DNA of 64,000 nucleotides from Muntiacus reevesi (Eukaryota > Chordata > Mammalia > Artiodactyla > Cervidae). This document shows, piece by piece, positions 32,800-44,998 of this stretch. The notes below the pieces were generated by a model, which was given only the letters and a program-made list of their open reading frames with translations, was not told the origin of the DNA and searched no databases. Location: NCBI RefSeq assembly GCF_963930625.1, contig NC_089249.1:98516775-98580774 (forward strand), written 5' to 3'. The stretch's first letter is position 1. Every line of letters begins with the position of its first letter. The translations under genes were made by a program, and so were the position numbers.

Positions 32800-34249
32800 G
32801 GGAGTGGTCCTAAGATAGCAGAGGAATATGACAGGGAGACCACCCCCACAAATTCATCAAAAGATCATTTGGATGCTGAGCAACTTCCACAGGAGAACTT
32901 CTGAACCCTGGCAGAGGACACCAGGCACCCAGAAAGGCAGCCCATTCTTTTTGAAAGTAGCTAGGACAAAGTATAAAAGTCAAAAAGAGAGACAAGAGTT
33001 AGGGATGGAAACCCATTCTGTGGGGGGAGTTGTGAAGGAGGAGATGTTTCCAAAGAGCAGGAAACCCTCTCACTGATGGGTCTGTGGGGAGTTTAGGAAT
33101 CTCAGAGGGCAACATAACTGGGAGGAGAAAAAAAAAAAACCCACCCACAGAATACACATCTAACTGCAACTCCCAGCGGAGAAGTAGCCCAGATGCTCAC
33201 GTCTGCCACCAGCAACTGGGGGCTAAACAGAAAGGTGTGGGCTGCATTGCTTAGGGCAAGGACTGGGCCTGAATGCCCTGAGAACAATCTAAGGGAGCTA
33301 ACGTGAGATAGCAACCCAAACTGTGGGATAGCCAGAGAGGGAAAAAAAAGAGAGAGAGAACTTTCCCATGAAAAGCTCTAACCTAAGGTGCAGCCTGGCC
33401 CACTCACAGAACAAAGGATTGAGCCAATGCCAAAGGAAAGCCATCCGGCTGTGGAGTGGCCCCTCCCCTCGCCAGAGGCAGAGAGACAGGTTGGCAACAG
33501 CCACAGCTGGAAGGCAAGGGGCAATCTCGGCCCCAGAGATGGCATCCTGTGCCAAACTATGAGCAGGCTCCCAGATGCTAACCAAGTCTTCCTGGGATCC
33601 TGGATGGTTGACATCTGCCAGGAGGGTTGCAGCCTGAGATCAGCTCACAGAGGAAACGCACAGCACACCTGAGGTGGCACTCTTGTGGCACATCCGGGAA
33701 ACTGAGTGGCTGGGACCAGGGAGGTGATTAAGATGCACTGTCCACCTGGGACAGTGCGCTTGCCAAGCACCTGGTTGCCTGAGCTGCTCGGACCTGGGAA
33801 GGGCACAAAACACACACCCAACCAAGTCTGTGCCTTTGTGGAGTACCCGAGAACTGGAACCTGAGCAGCTTAGATCTGGGAAGTGCACAAAACGCTGGGC
33901 CCGCTTTGGGCACTACCTCTGCAGAGAAACCTCGAGCCTGAGCAGTGTAGACTGGGAAAGCACATGCTGCTGTGAGCTGGGGCAAACCCAGTGTGGCCCA
34001 TAGACTGCAAGCACTCCCCATACATGCCAGTGATATTTATTTGCAGTGTTCCTCCCTCCCCACAACATAACTGAACAAGTGAGTCTAAATAAGTGACCAC
34101 TTTCACCCCCTTGTGTCAGGGCAGAAACTAGACAGTGAAGAGACTTGCAAACAGAGGAAACCAAAATAAACAAGGAAGAGGGGACTGCTCTGGAAGTGGC
34201 AGGTGCAACAGTTTAAAACCCTGTAATTAGCATTGACTAAGCATTGGAA
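32800..34249 (+). mobile_element. L1_BT, part 1: 5' UTR
   Basis: The younger ruminant L1 starts GGGAGTGGTCCTAAGATAGC, close to the recalled bovine L1_BT start ('cctaagatggcggagg'). It continues through a GC-richer 5' UTR to the BovB insertion point at 34250. The UTR would carry the element's internal promoter. L1_BT lies inside the older L1: AAAATGAAAA at 32786-32795 and AAAAAGAAAA at 42501-42510 probably form its target duplication, with one mismatch. Minus-strand frames in this stretch are accidental. Confidence 0.9.
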
Positions 34250-35286
34250 AATTCTGAAAGAGATGGGAATACCAGACCACCTGACCCACCTCTTGAGAAA
34301 CCTATATTCAGGTCAGGAAGCAACAGTTAGAACTGGACATGGACCAATAGACTGGTTCCAAATAGGAAAAGGAGTACATCAAGGCTGTATATTGTCACCC
34401 TGCTTATTTTACTTATATGCAGAGTACATCATGAGAAATGCTGGGCTGGATGAAGCACAAGCTGGAATCAAGATTGCCGGGAGATATATCAATAACCTCA
34501 GATATGCAGATGACCCCACCCTTATGGAAGAAAGTAAGGGAGGAACTAAAAAGCCTCTTGATGAAACTGAAAGAGGAGAGTGAAAAAGTTGGCTTAAAGC
34601 TCAACATTCAGAAAACTAAGATCATGGCATCTGGTCCCTTCACCTCATGGGAAATAGATGGGGAAATGGTGGAAGCAGTGTCAGAGTTTAGTTTTTTGGG
34701 CTCCAAAATCACTGCAGATGGTGTTTGCAGCCTTGAAATTAAAGATGCTTACTCCTTGGAAGGAAAGTTATGACCAACCTAGACAGCATATTAAAAAGCA
34801 GAGACATTACTTTGCCAACAAAGGTCCGTCTAGTCAAGGCTATGGTTTTTCCAGTGGTCATGTATGGATGTGAGAGTTGGACTGTGAAGAAAGCTGAGCA
34901 CCGAAGAATTGATGCTTTTGAACTGTGGTGTTGAAGAAGACTCTTGAGAGCCCCTTGGATTGCAAGGAGATCCAACCAGTCCATCCTAAAGGAGATCAGT
35001 CCTGGAGGTTCATTGGAGGAACTGTGCTGAAGCTGAAACTCCAGTACTTTGGCCACCTGATGCAAAGAGCTGACTCATTGGAAAAGACCCTGATGCTGGG
35101 AGGGATTGGGGGCAGGAGGATAAGGGGACGACAGAGGATGAGATGGCTGGATGGCATCACCTACTTAATGGACATGAGTTTAAGTAATTCCAGGAGTTTG
35201 TGATGGACAGGGAGGCCTGGCGTGCTGCGATTCATGGGGTTGCAAGGAGTCAGACACGACTGAGCGACTGAACTGAACTGAACTGC
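34250..35286 (+). mobile_element. BovB LINE, 5'-truncated, inside L1_BT
   Basis: A BovB covering RT to 3' tail. One frame (34233-34583) reads QGCILSPCLFYLYAEYIMRN and the catalytic RYADD, so the RT core is intact over that stretch; frames break afterwards. The tail ends GAACTGAACTGAACTG. It is flanked by AGCATTGGAA at 34240-34249 and AGCATTAGAA at 35287-35296, with one mismatch. L1_BT 5' UTR text continues directly on both sides. Confidence 0.96.
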
Positions 35287-36651
35287 AGCATTAGAAGGGG
35301 CCCATAGACCTTGAGAAGAAGTATAAGCTGGAACAAGGAACTATGTGAAATTTAACTGACCCCACATTGCCCTCAACAACTCCAGAGAAATTCCTAGATA
35401 TATTTTTTACTATTATCATTTAAAAAATTTTTAAGTATTTTTATTTTTAAGTTATTTATTACTCCTTTTACTTTCACTTTTATAACCTACTATTACCTTG
35501 GAAAAACAAAGACACTACTTTTAAAGCAAATTTCATATATGTATATTTTATAATTTTTGTGATTGATTTTGATGTGTATTTTTAATATTGTAGTTTTGAG
35601 AGTCTAACCTCTACACTAGATTTTTAATATTTGCTTTGTGGTATTCGTTATCCACTTTGTATCTTTAAGAATATAATCTTTAGTACCCATTTCTACTTAT
35701 GGGTGCAATTACTGACTTGATTGCTCTCTCCCCTTTTGACTCTCCCTTTTCTCTCCCAGGTCACCTCCATCTCCTCCCTCCCCCTTCTCCTCTCCACTTA
35801 ACTCTGTGAATCTCTCTGGATATTCTGGGCTGTGGAGAACATTTAGGGAACTGATTACTGGCTAGATTGGTCTCCTCTTTTGACTTCCCCTCTTCTCCTC
35901 CTATCACCTCTATCTCCCTCCTTGTTCTTCTCTTCTCTATATAACTCTGTGAACCTCTCTGGATGTTCCAGATTGTGGTGAGCACATAGGGAATTGAGTA
36001 CTGGCTAGATTTCTGTCCCCCATTTTGATTCCCCCTCTTCTCCTCCTGGTCACCTCTATTTCCCTCCTCCCTCTCCTCTTCTCCATGTAACTCTGTGAAG
36101 TTCTCTGGGTGTCCCTCACTGTGGATAGTCATTTCACCATCAACCTAGATGTTTTATCATTTGTGTTGTATGGATGGAGAAGTCTTGAGGCTACTGTAAG
36201 AATAAGACTAAAAGCCAGAGGCAGGAGGCTTAAATTCAAAATGAGAACACCAAAAAACTCCTGACTCCAGGGAACATTAATCAACAAGAGCTCATCCTAA
36301 AGCTTCCATACCTATACTGAAACCAAGCTCCACCCAAGAGCCAAGTTCCAGAGCAAGACATTCCACGCAAATTCTCCAGCAGCATAGGAGCACAACCCTG
36401 ATCATTAAAATACAGGCTGCCCAAAGTCACACCAAACACACAGACACCCCAAAACCCACTATTGGACACTTCATTGCACTCCAGAGAGAAGAGATCCAGC
36501 TCCACCTACCAGAACACAGACACAAGCTTCCCTAACTGGGAAACCTTGACAAACCACTCATACAATCCCAACCACAGGGAGCAACCTCCACCATAAAAAG
36601 GAACCACAAACTTCCAGCCTACAGAAAAGCCAGCCTGAACACAGCCATCTA
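35287..36651 (+). mobile_element. L1_BT, part 2: 5' UTR continued
   Basis: The 5' UTR continues after the BovB. It includes an AT-rich part (35395-35700), a pyrimidine-rich triple repeat (35711-36143), and a CA-rich stretch up to the second internal insertion. The minus-strand frames at 35761-36132 come from the triple repeat and encode nothing. Confidence 0.88.
35711..36143 (+). repeat. three tandem units in L1_BT 5' UTR
   Basis: Three imperfect units of about 145 bases start at 35711, 35857 and 36000. Each starts ACTG.CT.GATT and passes through a strongly pyrimidine-rich part, CTCTGTGAA.CTCTCTGG and TGTGG. Strand asymmetry is extreme, with nearly all pyrimidines on the plus strand. They may form H-DNA or bind regulators; that is inference. 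Confidence 0.85.
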
Positions 36652-37419
36652 TTTCTTTTTTTTTTTTTTTCCCATTTATTTTTATTAGTTGGAGGCTAAT
36701 TACTTTACAATATTGAAGTGGTTTTTGCCATACATTGACATGAGTCAGCCATGGATTTACATGTGTTCCCCATCCCGATCCCCTCTCCTGCCTCCCTCTC
36801 CATCCCATCCCTCTGGGTCTTCCCAGCACACCAGCCCTGAGCACTTGTCTCATGCATCCAACCTGGGCTGGTGATCTGTTTCACCCTTGATAGTATACTT
36901 GTTTCAATGCTGTTCTCTCTGAACATCCCACCCTCGACTTCTCCCACAGAGTCTAAAAGTCTGTTCTGTACATCTGTGTCTCTTTTTCTGTTTTGCATAT
37001 AGGGTTGTTGTTACCATCTTTTAAAATTCCATATATATGCATTAGTATACTGTATTGGTCTTTATCTTTCTGGCTTACTTCACTCTGTATAATGGGCTCC
37101 AGTTTCATCCATCTCATTAGAACTGATTTAAATGAATTCTTTTTAATGGCTGAGTAATATTCCATAGTGTATATGTACCACAGCTTCCTTACCCATTCAT
37201 CTGCTGATGGGCATCTAGGTTGCTTCCATGTCCTGGCTATTATAAACAGTGCTGTGATGAACATTGGGGTGCACATGTCTCTTTCAGATCTGGTTTCCTC
37301 GGTGTGTATGCCCAGGAGTGGGATTGCTGGGTCTATGGCAGTTCTATTTCCAGTTGTTTAAGGAATCTCCACACTGTTCTTCACAGTGGCTATACTAGTT
37401 TGCATTCCCACCAACAGCA
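36652..37419 (-). mobile_element. L1_BT 3' fragment inserted antisense
   Basis: A 5'-truncated L1_BT on the minus strand, with its A-tail as a T-run at 36655-36671. It covers the end of ORF2 and the 3' UTR. It is bounded by perfect 14-bp repeats, AACACAGCCATCTA, at 36638-36651 and 37420-37433. The minus-strand frame 36953-37276 keeps 107 codons of the ORF2 C-terminus (DEWVRKLWYIYTMEYYSAIK, MRWMKLEPIIQSEVSQKDKD) without a stop, even running past the usual ORF2 end, so it is younger than its host. It sits just before the host element's ORF1. Confidence 0.96.
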
Positions 37420-37439
37420 AACACAGCCATCTAAACAAA

Positions 37440-38312
37440 ATGAAAAGGCAGAAAAATATTCAGCAGTTAAAAGAACATGATAAATGCCCACCAAACCAAA
37501 CAAAAGAGGAGATATGGCATTTACCTGAAAAATAATTCAGAATAATGATAGTAAAGATGATCCAAAATCTTGAAAACAAAATGGATTTACATATAAATAG
37601 ACTAGAGACAAGGATTGAGAAGATGCAAGAAATGTTTAACAAGGACCTAGAAGAAATAAAGAAGAGTCAATCAATAATGAATAATGCAATAACTGAGGTC
37701 AAAAGCACACTGGAGGGAACAAACAGTAGAATAACTGATGAAGAAAATAGGATAAGTGAGGTAGAAGATAGAATGGTGGAAATAAATGAAGCAGAAAGGA
37801 AAAAAGAAAAAAAATTAAAAGAAATGAGTTCAACCTCAGAAACCTCTGGGACAATATTAAATGCCTCAACATTTGAATCATAGGAAGACAAAAAGAAAGG
37901 GCATGAGAAAATACTTAAGGAGATAATAGTTGAAAACTTTCATAAAATGGGGAAGGAAATAGCCACCCAAGTCCAAGAAATCCAGAGAGTCCCAAACAGG
38001 ATAAACCCAAGGTGGATCAAACACAATGAGCAAATATTAAAACCTGCAAGAGAAAAGCAACAAATTACATACAAAGTGATTCCCATAAGGATAACAGCTG
38101 ATCTTTCAATATAAACTCTTCAGGCCCCAAGGGAATGGCAGGACATACTAAAAGTGATGAAATAGAAAAACCTACAACCCAGATTACTGTACCCAGCAAG
38201 GATCTCATCCAAATATGAAGGAGAAATCAAAAGCTTTACAGACAAGCAAAAGCTGAGAGAATTCAGCACCACCAAACCAGCTCTTCAACAAATGCTAAAG
38301 GATCTTCTCTAG
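37440..38312 (+). pseudogene. L1_BT ORF1 relic (RNA-binding chaperone)
   Basis: L1 ORF1 encodes a trimeric RNA-binding protein that coats L1 RNA. The frame starts at the ATG at 37440 (MKRQKNIQQLKEHDKCPPNQ), hits an in-frame stop at 37533, and continues in frame from 37545 for 112 codons. This part is rich in E, K, I and L with heptad-like spacing (NKMDLHINRLETRIEKMQEM, ITDEENRISEVEDRMVEINE), fitting the coiled coil. A deletion near 37881 then breaks the frame. The later text (AAGGGAATGGCAGGACATAC, TTACAGACAAGCAAAAGCTG) is the remaining C-terminal part, up to a TAG at 38310. It cannot make a protein. Confidence 0.85.
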
Positions 38313-38363
38313 ACAGGAAACACAGAAAAGGTGTATAAACTCAAACCCAACACAACAAAGTAA

Positions 38364-41300
38364 ATGGCAATGGGATTGTACTTATCAATAATTACATTAA
38401 ATGTAAATGGGTTGAATGCCCCAACCAAAAGACAAAGACTGGCTGAATGGATACGAAAGCAAGACCCCTATGTATGTTGTCTATAAGATACCCACCTCAA
38501 AACAAGGGACACATACAGACTGAAAGTGAAGGGCTGGAAAAAGATATTTCATGTAAATGGAGAACAAAAGAAAGTAGGAGTAGCAATACTCATGTCAGAT
38601 AAAATAGACTTTGAAATAAAGGCTGTGAGAAGAAAGACACTGCATAATGATCAAAGGATCAATCCAAGAAGAAGATATAACAAGTACAAAAATATATGCA
38701 CACAACATAGGAGCACCACAATATGTAAGGCAAATGCTAGCGAGTATGAAAGGGGAAATTAACACAATAATAGTGGGAGACTTTAATACCCCACTCACAC
38801 CTATGGACAGATCAACTAAACAGAAAATTAACAAGGAAACACAAACTTTAAATGGTACAATGGACCACCTATACCTAATTTATGTCTATAGGACATTTCA
38901 TCCCAAAACAATGAATTTCACCTTTTCCTCAAGGACACGTGTAACATTCTCCAGGATAGATCACATCCTGGGCCATAAATCCAGCCTTGGTAAATTCAAA
39001 AAAGTCTAAATCATTTCAAGCGTCTTTTCTGATCACAATGCAGTAATATTAGACATCAACTACTAAAATACAAACATATGGAGGCTGAATAACCAACAAA
39101 TCACAGAAGAACTCAAAAAAGAAATCAAAATATGTAGAGTAACAAGTGAAAATGAAAACACGACAACCCAAAACCTATGGGATTCAGTAAAAGTAGTGCT
39201 CAGGGGGAAGGTTCATAACAATAGAAGCTTACCTCAAGAAACAAGAGAAAAATCAAATAAATAGCCTAACTTTACACCTAAAGCAACTAAAAAAAGAAGA
39301 TATGAAGAACCCCAGGGTTAGTAGAAGGAAAGAAATCATAAAAATTAGGGCAGAAATAAATGAAAAAGAAACAAAGGAGACTATAGCAAAAATCAACAAA
39401 GCTAAAAGCTGGTTTTTGAGAAGATAAATAAGATAGGCAACCCATTAGCCAGACTCATCAAGAAAAAAAGGGAGAAGAATCAAATCAAGAAAATTAGAAA
39501 TGAAAATGGAGAAATCACAGCAGACAACACAGAAATACAAAGAAATAATGAAAGACTGCTATCAGCATCTATATGACAATAGAATGGACAACTTGGAAGA
39601 AATAGATGAATTCTTAGAAAAGTATAACCTTCCATAACTGAGCCAGGAAGAAATAGAAAATCTTAACAGACCCATCACATGCACAGAAATAGAAACTGTA
39701 TTCAAAAATCTTTCAACAAACAAAAGCCCAGGACCAGATGGCTTCACAGGTGAGTTGTACCAAAAATTTAGAGAAGAGCTAACATCTATCCTACTCAAAC
39801 TATTCCAGAAAGTTGCAGAGGAAGGTAAACTTCCAAACTCATTCTATGAGGCCACCATCACCCTAATAACAAAACCAGGCAAAGATGCCACAAGAAAAGA
39901 ATACTACAGGCCAATATCACTGATGAACATACATGCAAAAATCCTTAACAAAATTCTATCAAACAGAATTGAACAACATATTAAAAAGATCATATATCAT
40001 GACCAAGTGGGCTTTATCCCAAGGATGCAAGGATTCTTCAATATTTGCAAATCAATCAATGTGATACACCACATTAACAAATTGAAAGATAAAAACCATA
40101 TGACTATCTCTATAGATGCAAAGAAAGCCTTTGACAAAATTCAACATCCATTGATGACAAAAAACCCTCCAGAAAGCAGGCATAGAAAGAACATACCTCA
40201 ACATGATAAAAGCCATATGTGATAAATCCACAGCAAACATTATCCTCAATGGTGAGAACTTGAAAGCATTTCCCCTAAAGTCAGGAACAAGACATGGGCG
40301 CCCACTCTCACCACTACTATTCAACAGAGTTTTGGAAGTTTTAGCCACAGCAATCAGAGGAGAAAAAGGAATAAAAAGAATCCAGATTGGAAAATAAGTA
40401 AATCTCTCACTGATTGCAGATGACATGATTATCTACATAGGAAACCCTGAAGCCACCACCAGAAAATTACTAGAGCTAATCAATGAATATAGTAAGTTGC
40501 AGAATATAAAATTAACACACAGAAATCCCTTGTATTCCAATATACTAACAATAAGAAAACAGAGAGAGAAATTAAGGAAACAATTCCATTTACCATTGCA
40601 ATGAAAAGAATGGAATACTTAGGAATAAATCTACCTAAAGAAACAAAAGACCTATATATAGAAAACTATAAAACACTGATGAAAGAAATCAAAGATGACT
40701 CAAATAGATGGAGAAATATACCATGTTCATGGATCAGAGGAATCAACATAGTGAAAATAAGTATACTACCAAAAGCAATCTATAGATTCAATGAAATCCC
40801 TATAAGCTACCAACAGTATTTTTCAGAGAACTAGAACAAATAATTTCACAGTTTGTATGGAACTACAAAAAAACTTGAATAGCCTAAGTAATCTTGAGAC
40901 AGAGGAATGGAACTGGAGGAATCAACCTGTCTGACTTCAGACTATACTACAAAACTACAGTCATCAAGACAGTATGGCACTGGCACAAAGAGAGAAATGT
41001 AGATCAATGGAACAAAATAGAAAGCCTAGAAATAAATCCACACACCTAATGGACACCTTATCTTTGACAAAGGAGGCAGAAATATACAATGGAGAAAAGA
41101 CAATCTCTTTAACAAGTGGTGATGGGGAAACTGGTTAACCACTTGTAAAAGAATGAAACTAGAACACTTTCTAATACCATACACAAAAATAAACTCAAAA
41201 TGCATTAAAGATCTAAACGTAAGACCAGAAACTATAAAACTCCTAGAGAAAAACATAGGCAAAACACTCTCTGATGTAAATCATAGCAGAATCCTCTATG

Positions 41301-42141
41301 ACCTACCTCCCAAAGTAATGGAAATAAAAGCAAAAAAAAAAGGGGGGGGGCTAATTAAACTTAAAGCTTTGGCACAATGAAGAAAACTATAAACTATAAG
41401 CAAGGTGAAAAGACAGCCTTCAGAATTGGAGAAAATAATAGCAAATGAAGCAACTGACAAAGAATTAATCTAAAAAATATACAAGCAGTTCATGCAGCTC
41501 AATTCCAGAAAAATAAGTGACCCAATCAAAAATGGGCCAAAGAACTAAACAGACATTTCTCCAAAGAAGACATACAGATGGCTAACAAACACATGAAAAT
41601 ATGCTCAACATCACTCATCATCAGAGAAATGCAAATCAAACCACAATGAGGTACCATCTCACACCCGTCAGAATGGTTGCTATCAAAAAGTCTACAAACA
41701 ATAAATGCTGGAGAGGGTGCAGAGAAAAGGCAACCCTCTTACACTGTTGGTGGGAATGCAAACTAGTACAGCCACTATGGAGAACAATGTCGAGATTCCT
41801 TAAGAAACTGGAAGTATAACTGCCATACTACCCAGAAATCCCACTGCTGGGCATACACACCCAGTAAACCAGAATTGAAAGAGACACGTGCACCTCAATG
41901 TTCATCGCAGCACTGTTTACAATAGCTAGGACATGGAAGCAACCTAGATGTCCATCAGCAGATGAATGGATAAGAAAGCTGTGGTACATATACACAGTGG
42001 AATATTACTCAGCTATTAAAAAACAATGCATTTGAATCAGTTCTAATGAGGTGGATGAAACTGGAGCCTATTATACAGAGTGAAGTAAGTCAGAAATAAA
42101 AACACCAATACCGTATACTAATGCATATATATGCAATTTAG
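38364..42141 (+). pseudogene. L1_BT ORF2 relic (endonuclease-reverse transcriptase)
   Basis: ORF2 encodes the APE endonuclease and reverse transcriptase that move L1 and help SINEs. The start at 38364 reads MAMGLYLSIITLNVNGLNAP and TKRQRLAEWIRKQDPYVCCL, then a stop where the family has an acidic QETH-like site. Later open pieces: KGWKKIFHVNGEQKKVGVAI (38526), IVGDFNTPLTPMDRSTKQK (38760s), IDHILGHKS (38950s), RT text at 39755-40222 (YYRPISLMNIHAKILNKILS, MTISIDAKKAFDKIQHPLM), GTRHGRPLSPLLFN (40203-40397) and the C-terminal cysteine-containing part at 41601-41819 (KCWRGCREKATLLHCWWECK). The catalytic site reads IADD at about 40415 rather than the usual FADD. Many stops and frameshifts show long inactivity. 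Confidence 0.93.
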
Positions 42142-42510
42142 AAAGATGATAACAATGACCCTATATGTGAAACAGTAAAAGAGACACAGAGGTAAAGAAC
42201 AGACTTTTGGACTCTGTGGGAGAAGGCAAGGGTGGGATGATTTGAAAGAATAGCATTGAACTATGTATATTATCATATGTGTAATAGATTTCCAGTCCAG
42301 GTTTGATGCATGAGACAGAGCACTCAGGGCTGGTGCACTGGGATGACACGGGGGATGGGATGGGGAGGGAGGTGGGAGAGGGATTCAGCATGGGGGACAC
42401 ATGTACACCCAAGGCTGATTTGTGTCAGTGTATGATGGAAGCCACTACAATATTGTAAGGTAATTAGCTTCCAATTAAAATAAATTAATTAATTAAAAGA
42501 AAAAAGAAAA

Positions 42511-43512
42511 GGTAGAGGAATTACACCCAATTGAAAGAGCAAGAGAAGACCCTTGGGGGAAAAGCAATGAAACAGAGATAATTAGTCCATGTGACAATGA
42601 ATTCAAGAAGCTGGTAAATAAAAATCCTAACTGAACTAAGAAAGAGAATTGAACTGAATATGAATCATTTTAATAAGGGATTAGAAGCTATAAAAAAAGA
42701 CTTGATTAAAAGTAGACTATTTCTGAGATAAAAGCACTCTTGAAGCAAAGAAAGCAGACTAAATGACAAAGAAGAATGAATAAGTGATCCTGAAGATAGA
42801 ATTTTAAAAAATCACCCAGTTAGAATAGCAGAAAGAAAGACAAATGAAAAAATCAAAAGCAACATATGAGATCTGCAGGATATATTCAGTGTTTCAACAT
42901 TCACAATATATGGTTTCCAGAAGGAGAAGAAAGAAGGGAATTTAAAATGTATTTGAAGACATTATGGCTGAAAAATTCCCAAACTGAAAGAATGAAACAG
43001 ATATCCAGAAATAGGAAACATAGAAGGTCCTAAACAAGAAGAACTCAAACAGATCCATACCAGACATATAACTAAATTGCAGAAGTTAATGGTAAAAAAG
43101 GAATTCTAAAAGCAACAAGAGATACAGAGAGTCTAAGACAAGAGAACCACTATAAGGCTATTAGCTGATTTCTCTGAAGAAATATTGCAACCCAGAAAGG
43201 AGTGGTATGATATATTCAAAGTCCTGAAAGGAAAAATCTTGCAATTTAGGATACTCTCCCCAACAAGATGATCATTTCGAACAGAAGGAGAGATAAAGAA
43301 TCTCTCAAACAAGTAAATTAAAATACTTTAACAGTCCTAAACTTATCCTAAAAGACGTATTGAAAGGTCTTCTCTAAATGGAAAAGAAGAATTTACACGA
43401 AAGGGAAAATCTCAACAGAAAAGGCATATATACACTAAGAAACGAAGGTCATTGAATAAGCCGGTAAGTAGAATAAAAACAAACAAAAAATTATAAAATC
43501 ACCTAGTTATAG
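42511..43512 (+). mobile_element. older L1 resumes: ORF1 region
   Basis: The outer L1 continues with AGAGGAATTACACCCAATTG-type text and an ORF1 relic, including a CAACCCAGAAAGGAGTGGTA block and a TTGAAAGGTCTTCTCTAAAT end. Its many stops make it unreadable as protein. It is clearly more diverged than the L1_BT that split it. Confidence 0.8.
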
Positions 43513-44010
43513 CATATTAAAAAGCAGAGACATCACTTTGCTGACCAAGGTCCATATAGTCAAAGCTATGTTTTTTCCTGTAGTCATGTACGGATGTGAG
43601 AGTTGGACCATGAAGAAAGTTGAGTGCTGAAGAACTGAAGCTTTTGAACTGTGGTGTTGGAGAAGACTCTTGAGAGTCCCTTGGACTGCGAAGAGATCAA
43701 ACCAATAAATCCTAAAGCAAATGAACCCTGAATATTCATTGGAAGGACTGATGCTAAAGCTGAAGCTCCAGTCCTTTGGCCACCTGATGCAAAGAGCCAA
43801 CTCACTGGGAAAGACCCTGATGCTGGGGAAAGGCCCTGAGGCCAGGAGGAGAAGGGGGCAATAGAAGATGAGATGATTGGATGGCATCATTGACTCAGTG
43901 GACATGAGTTTGAGCAAGTTCTGGGAGATAGTTAAGGACAGGGAAGTCTGGCATGCTGCAGTCCATGGGGGGGCAAAGAGTTGAACAAAACTGTGTTACT
44001 GAACAACAAA
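43513..44010 (+). mobile_element. BovB LINE 3' end inside older L1
   Basis: A 5'-truncated BovB of about 500 bases: AGCATATTAAAAAGCAGAGA, YGCESWTMKKVEC-type coding text, GCAGTCCATGGGG, ending at CTGTGTTACTGAACAAC. Reading frames are broken. The minus-strand frame at 43507-43917 is only its antisense. Flanking repeats are unclear. Confidence 0.93.
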
Positions 44011-44985
44011 AACAAATAACTATGATAAATAGTAAAGTGATAAGTATGAGGATGTAAATAAGTATAATATCAAAAACACAAAATGTGGATGAAGAGAGTA
44101 AAAGCAGATTTTCAGAATGTGTTTAAACTTAAATGATTATCTATTTAAAGCAAGTAGATATGATTCTGGGTCAATATATATGAATGCCATGGCAATCACA
44201 AATCAAAAACAGTTTGATAGATTCACAAAAACCAAAAAGAAAGGAGCTCAACAATACCACAAAGAAATTCATCAAACCACAATGGTAGAAACAAAAAGAA
44301 GAAATAAAGAAATAAGAACTACAAAAATAACAGGAAAACTAGGAATAAAATGGCAATAAGCACATACTAATCAATAATTTGAATGTCAATGGGCTAAATG
44401 TTTTAATCAAAAGACCTAAAGTGGCTGATTAAATAAAAAAAAAAGACTACTAAATATACTGCCTATAAGAGACTGACTCATTTCAAGGCAAGAAACATGC
44501 AAAGACTAAAATCAAAAGGGTGAAAATAGATATTTCACACAAAGAAAAATAATAAAGCAAGGGTAGAAATATTTATATTATACAAAATAGACTTTAAAAC
44601 AAAAGTTATAATGAAAAATAGAGAAGGATATTATTTAGCAATAAAAGAATCAATACATGAAAAGCACGTTACATTCATTGACATATATCCACTCCATGGA
44701 TGAGCAGCTAAATATATAAAACAAGTATTAACAGGCTTAAAGGAAGAAACTGATTATGCTACAGTAATAGTAGGAGAATTTAACACTCCACTGACATCAA
44801 AGAACACATCATCTGGACAGAAAATCAATAAGGAAACAGATTTTAAATGACACAATAGATCACTGGACTTAATTGAGCAATATACCAGTTGGACTTAACT
44901 GTTGACTTCTTAGAGAAAAACCCAAATGAACTTTTTGGTCAACCCAATATCTACTGGACATTACCTCCAAGAGAAGCAGAGTATA
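44011..44985 (+). mobile_element. older L1: ORF1/ORF2 spacer and ORF2 endonuclease start
   Basis: The outer L1 goes on with TTTGAATGTCAATGGGCTAA (NVNGLN of the ORF2 start, near 44380), TGGAAAAA-like text, and ATAGTAGGAGAATTTAACAC (the VGDFNTP block, 44768). It runs to the Tigger insertion at 44985. A short mariner-like piece may lie at 44915-44951. There are many stops. Confidence 0.8.
44915..44951. mobile_element. possible mariner MITE end
   Basis: AAAAACCCAAATGAACTTTT followed by TGGTCAACCCAATA resembles the terminal repeat of a ruminant mariner. It sits in L1 ORF2 text that seems to continue on either side. Only one end is present and the element would be under 40 bases, so this is tentative. 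Confidence 0.4.
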
Positions 44986-44998
44986 CAGTAAGTCCCCT

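Larger units (their letters stand above)
37420..42510 (+). mobile_element. L1_BT, part 3: ORF1, ORF2 and 3' UTR
   Basis: The main body of L1_BT: ORF1 relic (37440-38312), a short spacer, ORF2 relic (38364-42141) and 3' UTR to an A-rich tail at about 42480-42510. Without its two insertions and the extra target copies, the whole element is about 7.9 kb, near full length. A GGTGGGAGAG-type G-rich stretch at 42350-42385 is the usual G-rich L1 3' UTR block. Confidence 0.93.

Noticed and set aside
33298..34173. Overlapping minus-strand frames with signal-peptide-like hydrophobic runs.
   Set aside because: They lie antisense to the L1_BT 5' UTR. Several frames are open at once, as expected for GC-rich non-coding text.
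35761..36132. A highly charged minus-strand frame with internal repeats.
   Set aside because: The charge and repeats come from the purine-rich strand of the L1_BT triple repeat.
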